A stretch of 64,000 bases of DNA, taken from positions 19,060,080-19,124,079 of the forward strand of contig CM019831.1 of the NCBI GenBank assembly GCA_009763385.1, read 5' to 3'. Both the position numbers and the translations under genes were made by a program. The DNA is from Coix lacryma-jobi var. lacryma-jobi (Eukaryota > Streptophyta > Magnoliopsida > Poales > Poaceae). The notes below the pieces were generated by a model. The model saw nothing but the letters and a program-made list of their open reading frames with translations. It searched no databases and was not told the origin of the DNA. Positions 53,718-64,000 of the stretch are shown piece after piece (within the stretch, counting starts at the first letter, position 1; each line of letters opens with the position of its first letter).

Positions 53718-55059
53718 GCTTATACTGCAAAACATAGTACATACAAATTAATATTCCACCAAATCTCTTCTCTACAACTAATACATCTATATCTACTCCT
53801 TTGACCTGGCTGCACAAAATCTGTCTGCACCCAGGACCACCAAGTGATTTGAATATGCTTCTCCAATCACGCTCCTTCCAAATCAGGATCCCGCTCCAAC
53901 AAAAGGCAACAAAAATCTTTTAGTTGCCATAGCATTTCCTCCCTCCTCGCTGTCGTCCTAACAGCCTGAGCAAGCCACCACGACCACGAGACCACCATGA
54001 GAAATCAGCCCACTGTACCGCTCTGATATCTGGGTCGACTAAACCTAATAGCCTCCATGCTTCGCCTTGTACGTTATACTCCCTCACCATCAATTTTTGA
54101 TATTAGACTAAATCTAATAGCCTGCGTCAGCCTACCCACACGTAGGTGCCACTGCTTCACTCCACTGTTCCATTTGGTTTGCACGCGCCTCACTGGCGCC
54201 ATGCTAGCTGACTTTGCAGCTACCCATGAGCCTGCACTGCCATTTCGCTCCTCTCCCAAGTTCACATGCACGCGCCACCGGTTAGGGTTCGAAGAATGGA
54301 TGAGGTGGGGACTGCGGTCTGCTGAGGGGTAGACACCTTGTTCAAGAGGAGATCATCGGGCTTCAAGAGCTTGCCATCGGTAGAGGGGCTCGCGCCCCAG
54401 CTGCACCACTGCTAGATCCAGCCAAGAGCGATGCGCTCTAGATTCCTGCTTGTTGAAATTTTGATGGGCACAGATGAAGCCAACACACAGCACAACCACT
54501 TGCCATGTAAGCGTGTTGTTTTAGATTTAATGATAAACAAATATGATAACTGCATCCACGCGTTGGCCATCTGTCAGTTTCTATAAACCATCTGAACCAT
54601 TGAAGCCTGTGGGTTTCTACCCACGGGTACTGGAACATTTGCCTGTCATTGGGCTTAAGCCACCAGACAACCTAAGTTTTAGCCCATTAGGGAACTAGAT
54701 CATTCAGAGTAAAAACCAAACAGAATCAGTCTGCTTTAATTTAACAGTTAATGCAAACCTATCCAGCATGGATGGATCTAGCAGCGAGGCAGGGGGAGGG
54801 GGCTCGTAGGCCCCTACCGCCGCTGATTCCGTGCATCAAAAAATAATCCGAAGCATGAACATTTACATGACCATTCACATAGAAGAAATGCAATTTGTTT
54901 GTGCGAACTGCATTCATAGGTCAAAGAAAAGGAACTAATCTCTGAAACAAATATTTTAGGTTCTATTATACAACCTCAGTGCATGCATATAAATAAGATA
55001 GGACTTGACAGTATATTGCAACATTTAAACAGCAGAATGTAACACAACTTCAGGAGACA
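53718..55059. other. Region without recognised gene
   Basis: About 1.3 kb. The longest frames (54057-54332 plus, 54438-54638 minus) have no features of known proteins. The word taaacctaatagcctcc (54040-54056) recurs in diverged form at 54109-54126. I see nothing firm here. Confidence 0.4.
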
Positions 55060-55185
55060 CACTACTACAGTAAAGTTTCGTAGGGGCAGCTGGTGAGCCT
55101 TTGTAGTCGCCTCTACCATACCGTCTATACAAATCAAGGATTTGTAGGGGCAGTTCCCACTAGCTGGTATCTCTAGTCATTCAAG
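55060..55185 (+). mobile_element. CACTA-type end fragment
   Basis: It begins cactactacagtaaagtttc, followed by two copies of gtaggggcag (55081-55090 and 55147-55156). A matching right end was not found, so this is probably a truncated element. Confidence 0.4.
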
Positions 55186-55285
55186 ACATGTTATACACCT
55201 TTTTTATATACAAGATAGATTGTATTGTAAATAAATAAACCTAGAAAACAATTTTAGACGACAACTACATGTTGACGAAATTTTG

Positions 55286-55531
55286 TACTACAAGGGATGA
55301 CGCCTTCTATGACGATTAGAGGGTTTTCTGTTGTCATAGAAGGCCCGTCACTAAGGACATTCTGTGACAATTTTTATGACAATTTTTGATCTATGACATT
55401 TTTTGTGACAATTATAATTGTCATAGCTCACAAATTGTCATAAAAATAGCTTGTAATTGTCACAGAAGATCCTTAGTGACGGGCCTTCTATGACAAGAGA
55501 TTTGTCATAGAAGGCCTAATTTTTTGTAGTA
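55286..55531. mobile_element. About 246-bp foldback MITE, CACTA-like
   Basis: The ends tactacaagg...ccttctatgac and the inverse of gtcatagaaggcc...ttgtagta pair over about 35 bp with mismatches. Further inverted pairs follow inside (gcccgtcactaagga with tccttagtgacgggc, and attgtcataaaaat forms). No clear target duplication. Confidence 0.7.
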
Positions 55532-56007
55532 GATGTGTGGTCCACATGTCATCCATTATTTTAAAAGAAACATACTATATGCCTCGGTCCACCGGTCATA
55601 TGACTTTTTTACAGTAAGGTAGGATATGATTGTTGTTATCTTAGATTGCATCACAGTCCAACAGCTCGTTGATTTGGCACAACCTATCATATCTGTCCTG
55701 GTTGATGGTAAATGGAGCACAAAATTAATCTTCACTAGAAACGCATAAGAGATATCAGAATCAAGATTCCACATGCTTTCTTAGGCTATTTCAGCTTCCT
55801 CAAACATCTCACACATCATTAAATTCTACAAGTTTGACCAAAACATGTCAATAAAATACAGACTGCAAAGGATCACTCTAAACCTGGTAAGGTAGTGCTG
55901 TATGCACAAGGATATGTCTTCTCTCAACACTCAAGGGACACAGAGATGGGGAATGTGCTGCTACTTTTTCTTTTGGCTCCATTCCTGTTTGTAGTTATTT
56001 ATGCTTG
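55532..56007. other. Spacer before the Tat-type element
   Basis: Nothing convincing. A part near 55795-55860 (agcttcctcaaacatctca) resembles the AT-rich middle of the 4 kb array units (about 1688-1700 and 5459-5480), which suggests that a related sequence also occurs here. Confidence 0.4.
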
Positions 56008-56779
56008 TGTTGACACTCAAAAGTGTCATAGGTGAGGATAAATTTAGAAGAGGTATTCGGCCTATAATGTTAGGGTCGAATTTGTCTAAGTCGAATGGGC
56101 CTGATCATTTTGGACTTCCGACCAGTCATAATATGTCCGACCAGGTGATGCTGGTCGGAGGCCTTATGGTGATGATGAATGCTGAGTCCAGCACTAGTAT
56201 ATAGACCCTTCTCTTGTAAGGACGATTCATTGATCAGTATGGGCTGTAAAGCCCATTAAACCGATATAATCGATCCAAGGATCGGTGAGATCAGGGTTAC
56301 CTTGTCACGTCCAGATTGGATTCTATATTTTGATAGAATCCGGATAGGAAACTTGGAGATCGTATCTGGAGATGTTTCCTATTGGGATAAGACCAACCCC
56401 CTCTATATATATGAGAGGATCGGATCATGGCCGATTGAGGCATCCAACCCTAATCGATCAAAATCGGTCTACTATCCCTTTTACCCCTTTTTCCCTTCTA
56501 CCTTGTTGTTCGGCGTGTCTCCCGGCGAGGCTCGACGGCGTTCTAGGCGGCCTTGCTGGTCCTAGAATAACCTCTACGTGCTTCTCCCCGATGGGTCTTC
56601 CTGGGAGGAGTTCTAGAGTTATCAACACAGAGGCCTAAAACCCTAGATCGACTCAGACCGGTCTCTAGATCGGTTTTCGTCGACTTAGCCAGGGCCCTTG
56701 CTGTCTCAGGTTGATCTGCAACCTCTTCGGGCGTTCTAGCCCTGCTGGTGTGCGATTCGGATCACTTCTGACGTCAACA
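56008..56779 (+). repeat. 5' LTR of the Tat-type element
   Basis: It starts TGTTGACAC and ends GACGTCAACA, perfect inverted ends TGTTGAC/GTCAACA. The right border is fixed by the primer binding site just after it. The left border rests on the inverted ends only, since the 3' LTR is outside the window. Confidence 0.82.
56403..56411 (+). promoter_or_regulatory. TATA box of the Tat-type LTR
   Basis: The run ctatatatatat lies in the middle of the LTR, where the U3/R border of plant LTRs is expected. Transcription would start about 30 bases downstream. Confidence 0.55.
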
Positions 56780-56786
56780 CACTTTT

Positions 56787-56804
56787 TGGCGACTCCGCTG
56801 GGGA
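56787..56804 (+). other. Primer binding site of the Tat-type element
   Basis: The sequence tggcgactccgctgggga begins seven bases after the LTR. It has the TGGCGA start expected for pairing with a tRNA CCA end. The tRNA was not assigned. Confidence 0.8.
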
Positions 56805-56830
56805 AGATCAAAATTTCATCTACTACCAAC

Positions 56831-59117
56831 ATGGGCGGCAAAGATGGTGCTACCGATAAGGACAACATCGTCCGTCCTGCGGGCATTGACGAGCTCCCCG
56901 ACGAGTTGAAACAACAAGCGCAGGCCAAGCTCGACGCGATATTGAAGGCTTTCCTAGAAAGCTGTTCTAAAGATCGGCGCGGCAAGGTCACTCAAGACAA
57001 GGAACCGGACTTCAGCGAGATCATCCCTACTACATCAACCGCAAACGCTAAAGATGCTACTAACAAGGTAAATATCGAGGTACCTAAAGATCCTTACCCT
57101 ACCCATGCTAATTATTCTGCAATGTTGGTTGATACTTCAAAGACTCTTACCAATACTATCCAGCATTCGTTTAAATTGCTTAGTGATCGCATGGATAAGT
57201 TAGAGGGTAAAACTGTCGAACCCGAAGTTCCAACCGGGCAACCACAGTTTAGCATGCCTTTTAATTATTTTAAAGGGCAGACGTCACATATTAATTTTGG
57301 ACATCTAGGGTCCACCGAGACCAGGCGTGGCGAAGCCGGTACCTCAGCAACTGCCAACAACATTCATCATAACTCTGGTCGGACCACACAGACCGACCAG
57401 GGTACAGCGACAAACAAGACTTCAGGGGGACAGGGAACAGTGTTGCCCAATCCACCGAAGTCCCCAAGCCACAATCCCATGCATGGTGGCACTCCCAACC
57501 TTGCTGACACCAATTTTGGACGGGCCATAAATCGGTTTAAAGAAGAGATAACTAGGTCTCTCGAGACCAGCTTGGGGGTCCAATTTAAGCCTACTAGGAC
57601 CACTTATTCTAAACCGTACCCCTCGTGTTTTGATTTTATGAAAGCACCTGACGGTTGGAGGGTACCAGATTTTTATAAGTTCAGTGGTGATGGTAGCAAA
57701 ACAACTATGGAACATGTCAGCATGTTCCTCGCACAAATGGGTGAAGCCGGTACTTTAGATTATATGAATGTACGACATTTTCCTCTATCTCTTACTAGTA
57801 CGGCTTTTGCCTGGTTTACGTCACTACCAGAATGCACCATAGGTTCTTGGGCCGAGTTAGAAAAAAAATTTCATAATCACTTTTATGACGGAGTCCAAGA
57901 AACTAGGTTATCACATTTCACATCGGTTCGACAAGGACGTAGCGAGTTTGTGGTCGACTTCTTTAAGCGTTTTAAAGAAATTAAGAACCAATGTTTTGCA
58001 TTTAATGATCTCTGACAGAGATCTAACAGATTTATGTCTAGCTGGTTTACGTCGAGAGATCAAGGATAAACTTGAGCATCATGATTTCTTTAATGTAAAT
58101 CAGTTGTTGCAGAAGGCCGTTTCGATAGAATCGTGTTTTAAGGAACCTCATGATCCTTATAAGACTCATCAGTCGGGCATACATATTGTCGAGATGGATT
58201 TCGATAGTTCTGATGATGAATCTAAAGATTGTTATGCTGCTGAGTTTTTATGGCCAGCGCAGAATAAACTAGTCACTTGTCCTTCCCTTAAACTGATTCA
58301 AAAGAATCGGGGTGAGGAAGTAAAGTTTACTTTTGATTTCTCTAAATGTGACCGAATATTTGATGAATTACTTAAATTCGGTTATCTTAAAATTAATTAT
58401 ACTTTGTCATCACCCGACGAACTAAAGAGGAGGGCTTACTACAAATACCAGAATTCTTTTTCTCACGCCACTAATGACTGCAATGTTTTTCGTCAACAGG
58501 TCCAATCGGCCCTTAATGAAGGACGATTGAGTCTTACTGAGATGCAGGTCAATACTGCTTTGTTCCCAGTTCACATGGTGGAAGCAGGGAACCCTGCTAT
58601 TTTAATTCATCCAGAGCAAGCCGATACGACCAACGGGAAGAATGTTGTCATCGGCGAACCACGAGCTGCACCGAATGTTGAGAATGATTCGGGGCGCAAG
58701 GTGGTGCTTGAGAAGGGTGATGATGGCAGAAACAAACTCACAATCACTGCAGGGTCAGCACGACACTTGCATAGGCAGAGATATTTTGAGACCAGGGTAG
58801 CACAACAAAGACCGACCAGGTCGGGTTCCCAAGCCGACCAGTCTGGTTCATCTACGAAGCAACCAGTACAGTTGGGGCCGAAGGCCGATCAGATCAAGAA
58901 GGTTTCTCTTGACTCCAGTGGAAGCAATAAGTCGACTGATACAGTCGGTTTAGTTGGTTCTAAGAACCCTGTCTCTTCCGAAGTGCATGTCCTACGCACA
59001 TTTGTCCCGCAGAAGCCCGAGGTCGGCACTTGGAAGACCAATGTGGACAGGAGTAAAGGGAAAGTTGCTAGGGAGCCATGCACTTTTGATAAGCTTATGG
59101 CTAAATACAAACATTAA
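56831..59117 (+). pseudogene. Tat-type gag (frameshifted)
   Basis: The frame starts at the ATG at 56831 (MGGKDGATDKDN). The gag domain lies at about 57640-58020, with CFDFMKAPDGWRVPDFYKF, FAWFTSLPECTIGSWAELE and VDFFKRFKEIKNQC. A one-base shift near 57985-58010 moves the frame; it continues with ISDRDLTDLCLAGLR and HDFFNVNQLLQKAVS to a stop at 59117. A nucleocapsid-like block with cysteines and histidines of the usual CCHC form was not seen; DCNVFRQQV near 58480 stands where Tat proteins have a conserved C-terminal gag region. Confidence 0.82.
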
Positions 59118-60290
59118 AAGGCTGATTCCCAGAATCGGCCCTTAAAAAAGAGAGAGTCCACTCCTCCGAAGCGTGAGGATGAGAAGTCCAAGCAGGTTGT
59201 GGTGTCCCAGGCGACGTCTCCGGCGCCGAAGACCGACCCTTATTTCCATTAGTGGGCCCCTCCTATTTCTCCACCACCACAATGGGGTCTTCACGGAGTA
59301 TGGGTACCTTACCCTATGCCGGCACATATGTATTACCAACCAGGATGGGGAATGCCCGCCAATCAGCCTACAAGAGTCTCAGTGTTCGATCGATTGGGTG
59401 ATAGACCAAGCTCTAGTAACGCCAATCAGAATCGGTTGACCACGTCAAGAACCTTGACCTCTCAGGAAATGGGGAAGGCGCCAATGCGACAAATCTATGT
59501 ACCTAAGAAGGTGCAAAACGTCCCCATTATCTCTCCAACTAGACCTGATCCTGTACCCACTATTACGATCGGGTCTATGGAGGCCCCTCTAGCTGATGAG
59601 CCCGAGCCGATGGCGATCGAAGAACCGACTGCATACAAAGTTCCAGAAGCTCAAAATGCTTCAACCGGGGTAGAGGTGGAAAAGCCTGTTGAGCGTGACC
59701 CCAAATACATGCAGCCCAGGTGGTGCCCTCCTGGTTTAACTAAAACTCAATGAAGGAAACTGCAGAGGGCTCGCTGCCTCAAACAGAGGCGGGAACGACT
59801 CGAAAAGATGAGGGAAGATATATTTAACTCGACGCATCCCGTATTTCCTCAGGGTAAGCGAGGGGGTGAAGAGTCGGCTTGTAATCAGAAGCCGGCTTCA
59901 ACAATTGTGGAGCTAAACAGGCCGGATCCTGAGCCGACCAGTCGGAACACCAAATCTACTGGAGTGGCTTCGGAACCAATCAGGTCGGAACCCTGTCCGA
60001 CCACCTCAGGACATGTACCGACCAGTTTAGTGGTGGAGCAGGTTGAATCGGCTACTAGTGGATTGAGAATTGAGCTGACTCAGCCAGAATCCAAGACCAA
60101 ATCGGTCCCTGATATACCAATGGGATCTGACACGCCCTGTAATAACCCTGTTTCCTCCGCTGGTATCGTTGCAACCAGTGAAGAATCACCTGAAGAACAA
60201 GATGAGGAGATGGTGGACTATGAACCTTCCCAGAAAGGGCGGAAATCAATGTGGTGTACTTATCAGCCGACTACTATGTGGTCGAAGATG
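59118..60290 (+). pseudogene. Tat-type gag-pol linker region (broken)
   Basis: Low-complexity, proline- and glutamate-rich coding remains with stops at 59117, 59250 and 59751, and a shift near 60240. Pieces include MYYQPGWGMP, QPRWCPPGLTKTQ and a basic part KLQRARCLKQRRERL. This is typical of the spacer before the protease in Tat elements. Confidence 0.65.
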
Positions 60291-63200
60291 ATTTGACAGC
60301 AGCAGAATTCAACTTCGCTACACAGTTTGCTGTGTTCCAGAAGTCGGAGGAATCTGTCAATCATCTTAAGCCGTTGCACATAAAAGGTCACGTCAATGGT
60401 ACACCAATTCACAGGATGCTGGTCGACAGCGGGGCGATCGTGAACTTGATGCCATACTCACTTTATCAGAAGCTTGGTGGTACTGATGAAGAGCTGATCA
60501 AGACCAACATGACTATCACTGGAGTCAGAGGAGGAGATCCTATTCCATCCAAAGGAGTTGCCACCATGGAGCTGACCGTTGGAAGCAAGACTTTGGCCAC
60601 TGCTTTCTTCGTCGCCAACATACAAGGTAGCTACAATCTTATACTCGGACGTGACTGGATTCATGCCAATCGGTGCATACCTTCTAGCCTACATCAGTTT
60701 CTCATTCAATGGGTGGGAGACGATGTTGAGGTGGTGCACTCAGATTCGTCGGCCTATGTAGCTACGGTCGATGCTCCTTTGCTCGAGGGGCATGATACTA
60801 TTGCTTGTTTATCTGGTCGGGACCTTTCTGATTTCCAATTTGTTAGTGTTACTAGGGAAGGTTTTGTACCAGTGTCTTTAAAGCCGGTTGACAATCAGTT
60901 CAATATTGTCATGTAATTTGATGGATGCTAATGTTGATTGGTTAAAGCATCGTGTCGAACAATATCAGGCCTATAAGACCGATACTTGTGAAGCTATTGA
61001 TGATTTTGACGAGCTCAATAAGTTGGGCCAAGGCTTTACGTCGGCCGACCCTTTAGAACAAGTAGATATTGGGGATGGTTCTGCACCTAGGCTGACCTTT
61101 GTAAATCAAAATCTTGGAGCCGATTATAAATTAAAATTAATCACGCTTTTAAAAGAGTATGTTGATTACTTTGCATGGAATTATACGAAGATGCCTGGAT
61201 TGAGCCGAGAACTTGTTGAGCATCGGCTTCCCATCAAGCCAGGGTTCAGACCATTCAAGCAACATTCTCGCCATTTTAGTTCTACAATATATGACCGGAT
61301 TAAGGAGGAAATTATTCGGTTATTGCAAGCAGGGGTTATCCAGCCACGCAGATATGCAGAGTGAGCCTCTAATATCGTGCCCGTGGAAAAGAAATACACT
61401 GGGAAAATAAGGGTTTGCATTGATTTTAGAGATTTAAATAGAGCCACTCCCAAAGATGAGTATCCTATGCCTATAGCCGATATGTTGATCAATGATGCTT
61501 CGGGACATCAGGTTGTCAGTTTTCTTGACGGCAACGCTGGTTATAACCAGATATTTATGGCCAAGGAGGACATATCCAAAATGGCTTTTATTTGTCCTGG
61601 GTTTGTTGGTCTCTTTGAGTGGGTTGTGATGACATTTGGACTGAAGAACGCGGGTGCTACCTATCAACGCGCTATGAATCTGATCTTTCATGATTTAATT
61701 GGAATAATCATGGAAGTATATATTGATGACATCGTGATTAAATCGGCTGCTCATGTATCTCATTTAGCCGATTTACGTTTAGCGTTTGAGAGAATGCGCC
61801 GCTATGGTTTGAAGATGAACCCATTAAAATGTGCTTTCGGTGTATCGGCTGGGAAGTTTTTAGGGTTTATCATTCACGACAAAGGCATAGAGATTGATCC
61901 TAAAATGATAGAAAAGATCAAGAAAGTTCAAGCGCCTACATGCAAAAAGGACTTGTAGAAGTTCTTGGGAAAAGTGAACTACTTGAGGAGATTTATTGCA
62001 AACTTGTCCGGGAAAATTATTCCTTTTACCCCTATATTGAAGCTGAAGGATGAAACTGAGTTCACTTGGGGGGCAGAGCAACAAGAAGCATTTGAAAAGA
62101 TAAAGGAATATTTATCGTCTCCACCAGTTCTTCGGGCGCCTAAGAGAGGAATCCCTTTCAGATTATATATTGCCGCCGAAGAGAAGGTCATTGGAGCTGT
62201 CTTAACACAAGAAGATGGAGGTAAAGAATACGTAATTGCTTATATTGGTCGCCGTCTTCTTGATCCCGAGACAAGGTACGCCCATATTGAAAAATTATGC
62301 TTATCCTTGTATTATGCTTGTGCTAAAATGAGACACTATCTACTATCTAGTACATGTGTTGTTGCATGCCAGGACGATGTAATTAAGCACATGTTATATC
62401 GGCCGATCCTTAGAGGAAGGATTAGCAAGTGGGCGTATGCGTTGATTGAGTTTGACTTGACTTATGAACCATTGAAAACGTTGAAGGGTCAAGTTCTTGC
62501 CGATTTCATTGTTGAACATAGTATTAGTTTAGAAGATGAGATCAGTTATTTTACTTTTACTCCATGGAAACTTTTTTTGATGGATCGGCTTGTAAGGAGG
62601 GCCAAGGTGTTGGCGTGGTCATCATTTCTCCTAATGGTGCTGAATTGGAAATGCTAAGCCGGTTAGATTATTTTTGCACAAATAATCAACCCGAATATGA
62701 AGCTCTGTTATTCGGTTTGGAAATATTATGTTCCATGGAGGTTAAACATGTTGAGGCTTGTGGCGATTCCTTGCTAGTAGTGCAACAGGTTACTGGTGAA
62801 TTTCAATGCCTAGAAGGGTCGTTAAATGTTTATCTTGATATGTGCCTTGATATCATTGCTTATTTTACCGAATTCCAGATTCGGCATATACCAAGGCATG
62901 AAAATCATAAAGCCAACATGTTAGCTCAACAAGCATCTGGCTATAACATCAGTAAGCGTAATTTTCATATAAAGCCGATGCAACAGCATGTAGGAGTATT
63001 GTCGGCTCCTATAGCCGACCAGTTTGTTTTTAAACCAGTTCGGTCATCTTATCCCGGAGACCAGGTATGTATTAAGCATACTCGGGTAGACACTTTGGCC
63101 AACCAGATTGTTTATGAGTCTGGTCAGTTAATTCGTCTGATTGGTCTGGTCGATCCTGGAACGATTAACTCAGTTAATGTGTCTGAAAGAACTCTAAATC

Positions 63201-64000
63201 GGTTCGAGTCAAGTCCTAATGAAAATGAAGCTGATTTGGAGGATTGGAGGACTCCCTTGCTAAAATATCTCAATGATCCGAGTGCTAAAGTTGATCAAAG
63301 TGTTCGGCGGAATGCATTCAAATATGTATTGCTCAATGATGAGCTTTACCGAAGAACTGCCGAGGACTTGTTACTTAAGTGTTTAGGATTTGATCAAGCA
63401 AAGGTGGCTATGGGAGAAGTTCATGAAGGTATTTGTGGTACACATCAATCAGTGCCAAAGATGAAATGTCTATTACGTAGAGCTGGGTTTTATTGGCCCA
63501 CGATGATGGCCGATTATTTCCGTTACTACAAGGGATGTGAAGGATGCCAACGGTTTGGAAATATACAACTTGCGTCTGCTGCTATGCTTCATTCGGTTAT
63601 CAAACCGTGGCCTTTTCGGGGTTGGGGGCTAGACTTCATTGGCCAAATTCATCCCCCATCTTCAAAGGGACATCATTTTGTTCTGGTCGCTACGGATTAC
63701 TTCACTAAGTAGACTGAAGCGGTGCCTTTGAAGAATATGACACATAAAGAGGTAATTGAGTTTATTACTGAGCATATTATACATAGATTTGGCATACCTC
63801 AAACGTTAACCACAGATCAAGGAACATCTTTTATTTCTAAAGAGGTGCGAGATTTTGCCGAATTATACAAAATAAAGATGCTCAATTCATCTCCATACTA
63901 TGCTCAAGCTAATGGTGAAGCTGAGTCTAGTAATAAGACTTTGATCAAGCTAATCAAAAAGAAGAATAGGGATAACCCAAGGAGGTGGCATGAGGTTTTG
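60251..64000 (+). pseudogene. Tat-type pol: protease, RT, two RNase H domains, integrase start (broken)
   Basis: Protease with MLVDSGAIVNLMP (60415-60455). Reverse transcriptase in two frames: a shift near 60910, then PGLSRELVEHRLP, a TGA at 61362-61364, VCIDFRDLNRATP, FLDGNAGYNQIFM and EVYIDDIVIK. A TAG at 61956-61958 follows. The first RNase H has LYIAAEEKVIGAVL (62160-62210). A shift near 62570 leads to the second RNase H, FFDGSACKEGQGVG with NNQPEYEAL and VEACGDSLLVVQQ (62570-62790). Integrase has the HHCC finger (CEGCQRF), then GWGLDFIGQI and VATDYFTK with a TAG at 63710-63712 where tryptophan is expected, TTDQGTSF and NGEAESSNKTL. The window ends before the integrase C-terminus. Confidence 0.87.

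Larger units (their letters stand above)
56008..64000 (+). mobile_element. Tat-type Ty3/gypsy retrotransposon, decayed, cut by window end
   Basis: A 5' LTR is followed by a primer binding site, gag, protease, reverse transcriptase, RNase H, a second RNase H and the integrase start. The extra RNase H between the first RNase H and the integrase is the mark of the Tat lineage. At least eight stops or frameshifts break the frames, so it is much older than the other two LTR elements. The 3' LTR lies beyond the window. Confidence 0.9.

Noticed and set aside
54057..54332. A 91-codon frame on the plus strand
   Set aside because: No start context, homologue pattern or splice structure that supports a gene.
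1..64000. tRNA and rRNA genes
   Set aside because: I saw no tRNA or rRNA sequence by eye; the tRNA-like words found are primer binding sites. A dedicated tRNA scan would be decisive.

Overview
The window reads as intergenic, repeat-dense plant nuclear DNA, most likely from a grass. The signs are GC-rich codons next to AT-rich repeats, plant LTR retrotransposons, En/Spm (CACTA) elements whose ends carry CTTTGCCGAG or TTTAGTCCCGG repeats, and one intron-bearing cysteine-rich receptor-like kinase. The species cannot be fixed from sequence alone. About 90 percent of the window is transposable element or repeat; the kinase is the only clear host gene.

Layout. 1-7415 and 19885-21266 hold two complete or near-complete copies and one partial copy of a roughly 4 kb head-to-tail repeat of unknown nature. 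A very young Ty1/copia element of Sirevirus type (minus strand, 7416-19884) sits between the second and third copies; its 2.4 kb LTRs look nearly identical. 21314-21423 is a foldback MITE with a 9-bp target duplication. 22296-25374 (minus) is a DUF26 receptor kinase gene with seven exons. Its first exon contains a 187-bp hAT-type MITE with an 8-bp target duplication, placed so that the duplication and the MITE end form splice-site-like junctions.

25690-53330 is a nested stack of CACTA elements. The oldest (fragments 25690-26815, 44117-45221 and base 53330) carries a decayed second-ORF protein and a Ulp1-type protease remnant. CACTA-1 (26816-44116, TSD AGA) is inserted into it; it carries decayed TNP2 and TNP1-like genes and a 1.2 kb palindrome. 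A Ty3/gypsy element with an open 1634-codon polyprotein (30634-38166) is inserted in the TNP2 gene of CACTA-1. Its 5' side has been rebuilt with a copy of the DNA that lies beyond its 3' LTR. CACTA-2 (45222-53326, TSD AGT) landed in the last bases of the oldest CACTA; it has an open 1130-codon TNP2 transposase and a two-exon GRF zinc-finger gene, both on the minus strand.

53434-55531 holds two small CACTA-like MITEs and a CACTA end fragment. 56008 to the window end is the 5' LTR, gag and pol of a decayed Tat-type Ty3/gypsy element with two RNase H domains, cut by the window edge.

The insertion order follows from nesting: oldest CACTA, then CACTA-1, then the gypsy element; CACTA-2 is later than the oldest CACTA but cannot be ordered against CACTA-1. 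Nonsense changes in CACTA-1 are mostly TAG where CAG is expected, which fits deamination of methylated CHG sites in silenced DNA.
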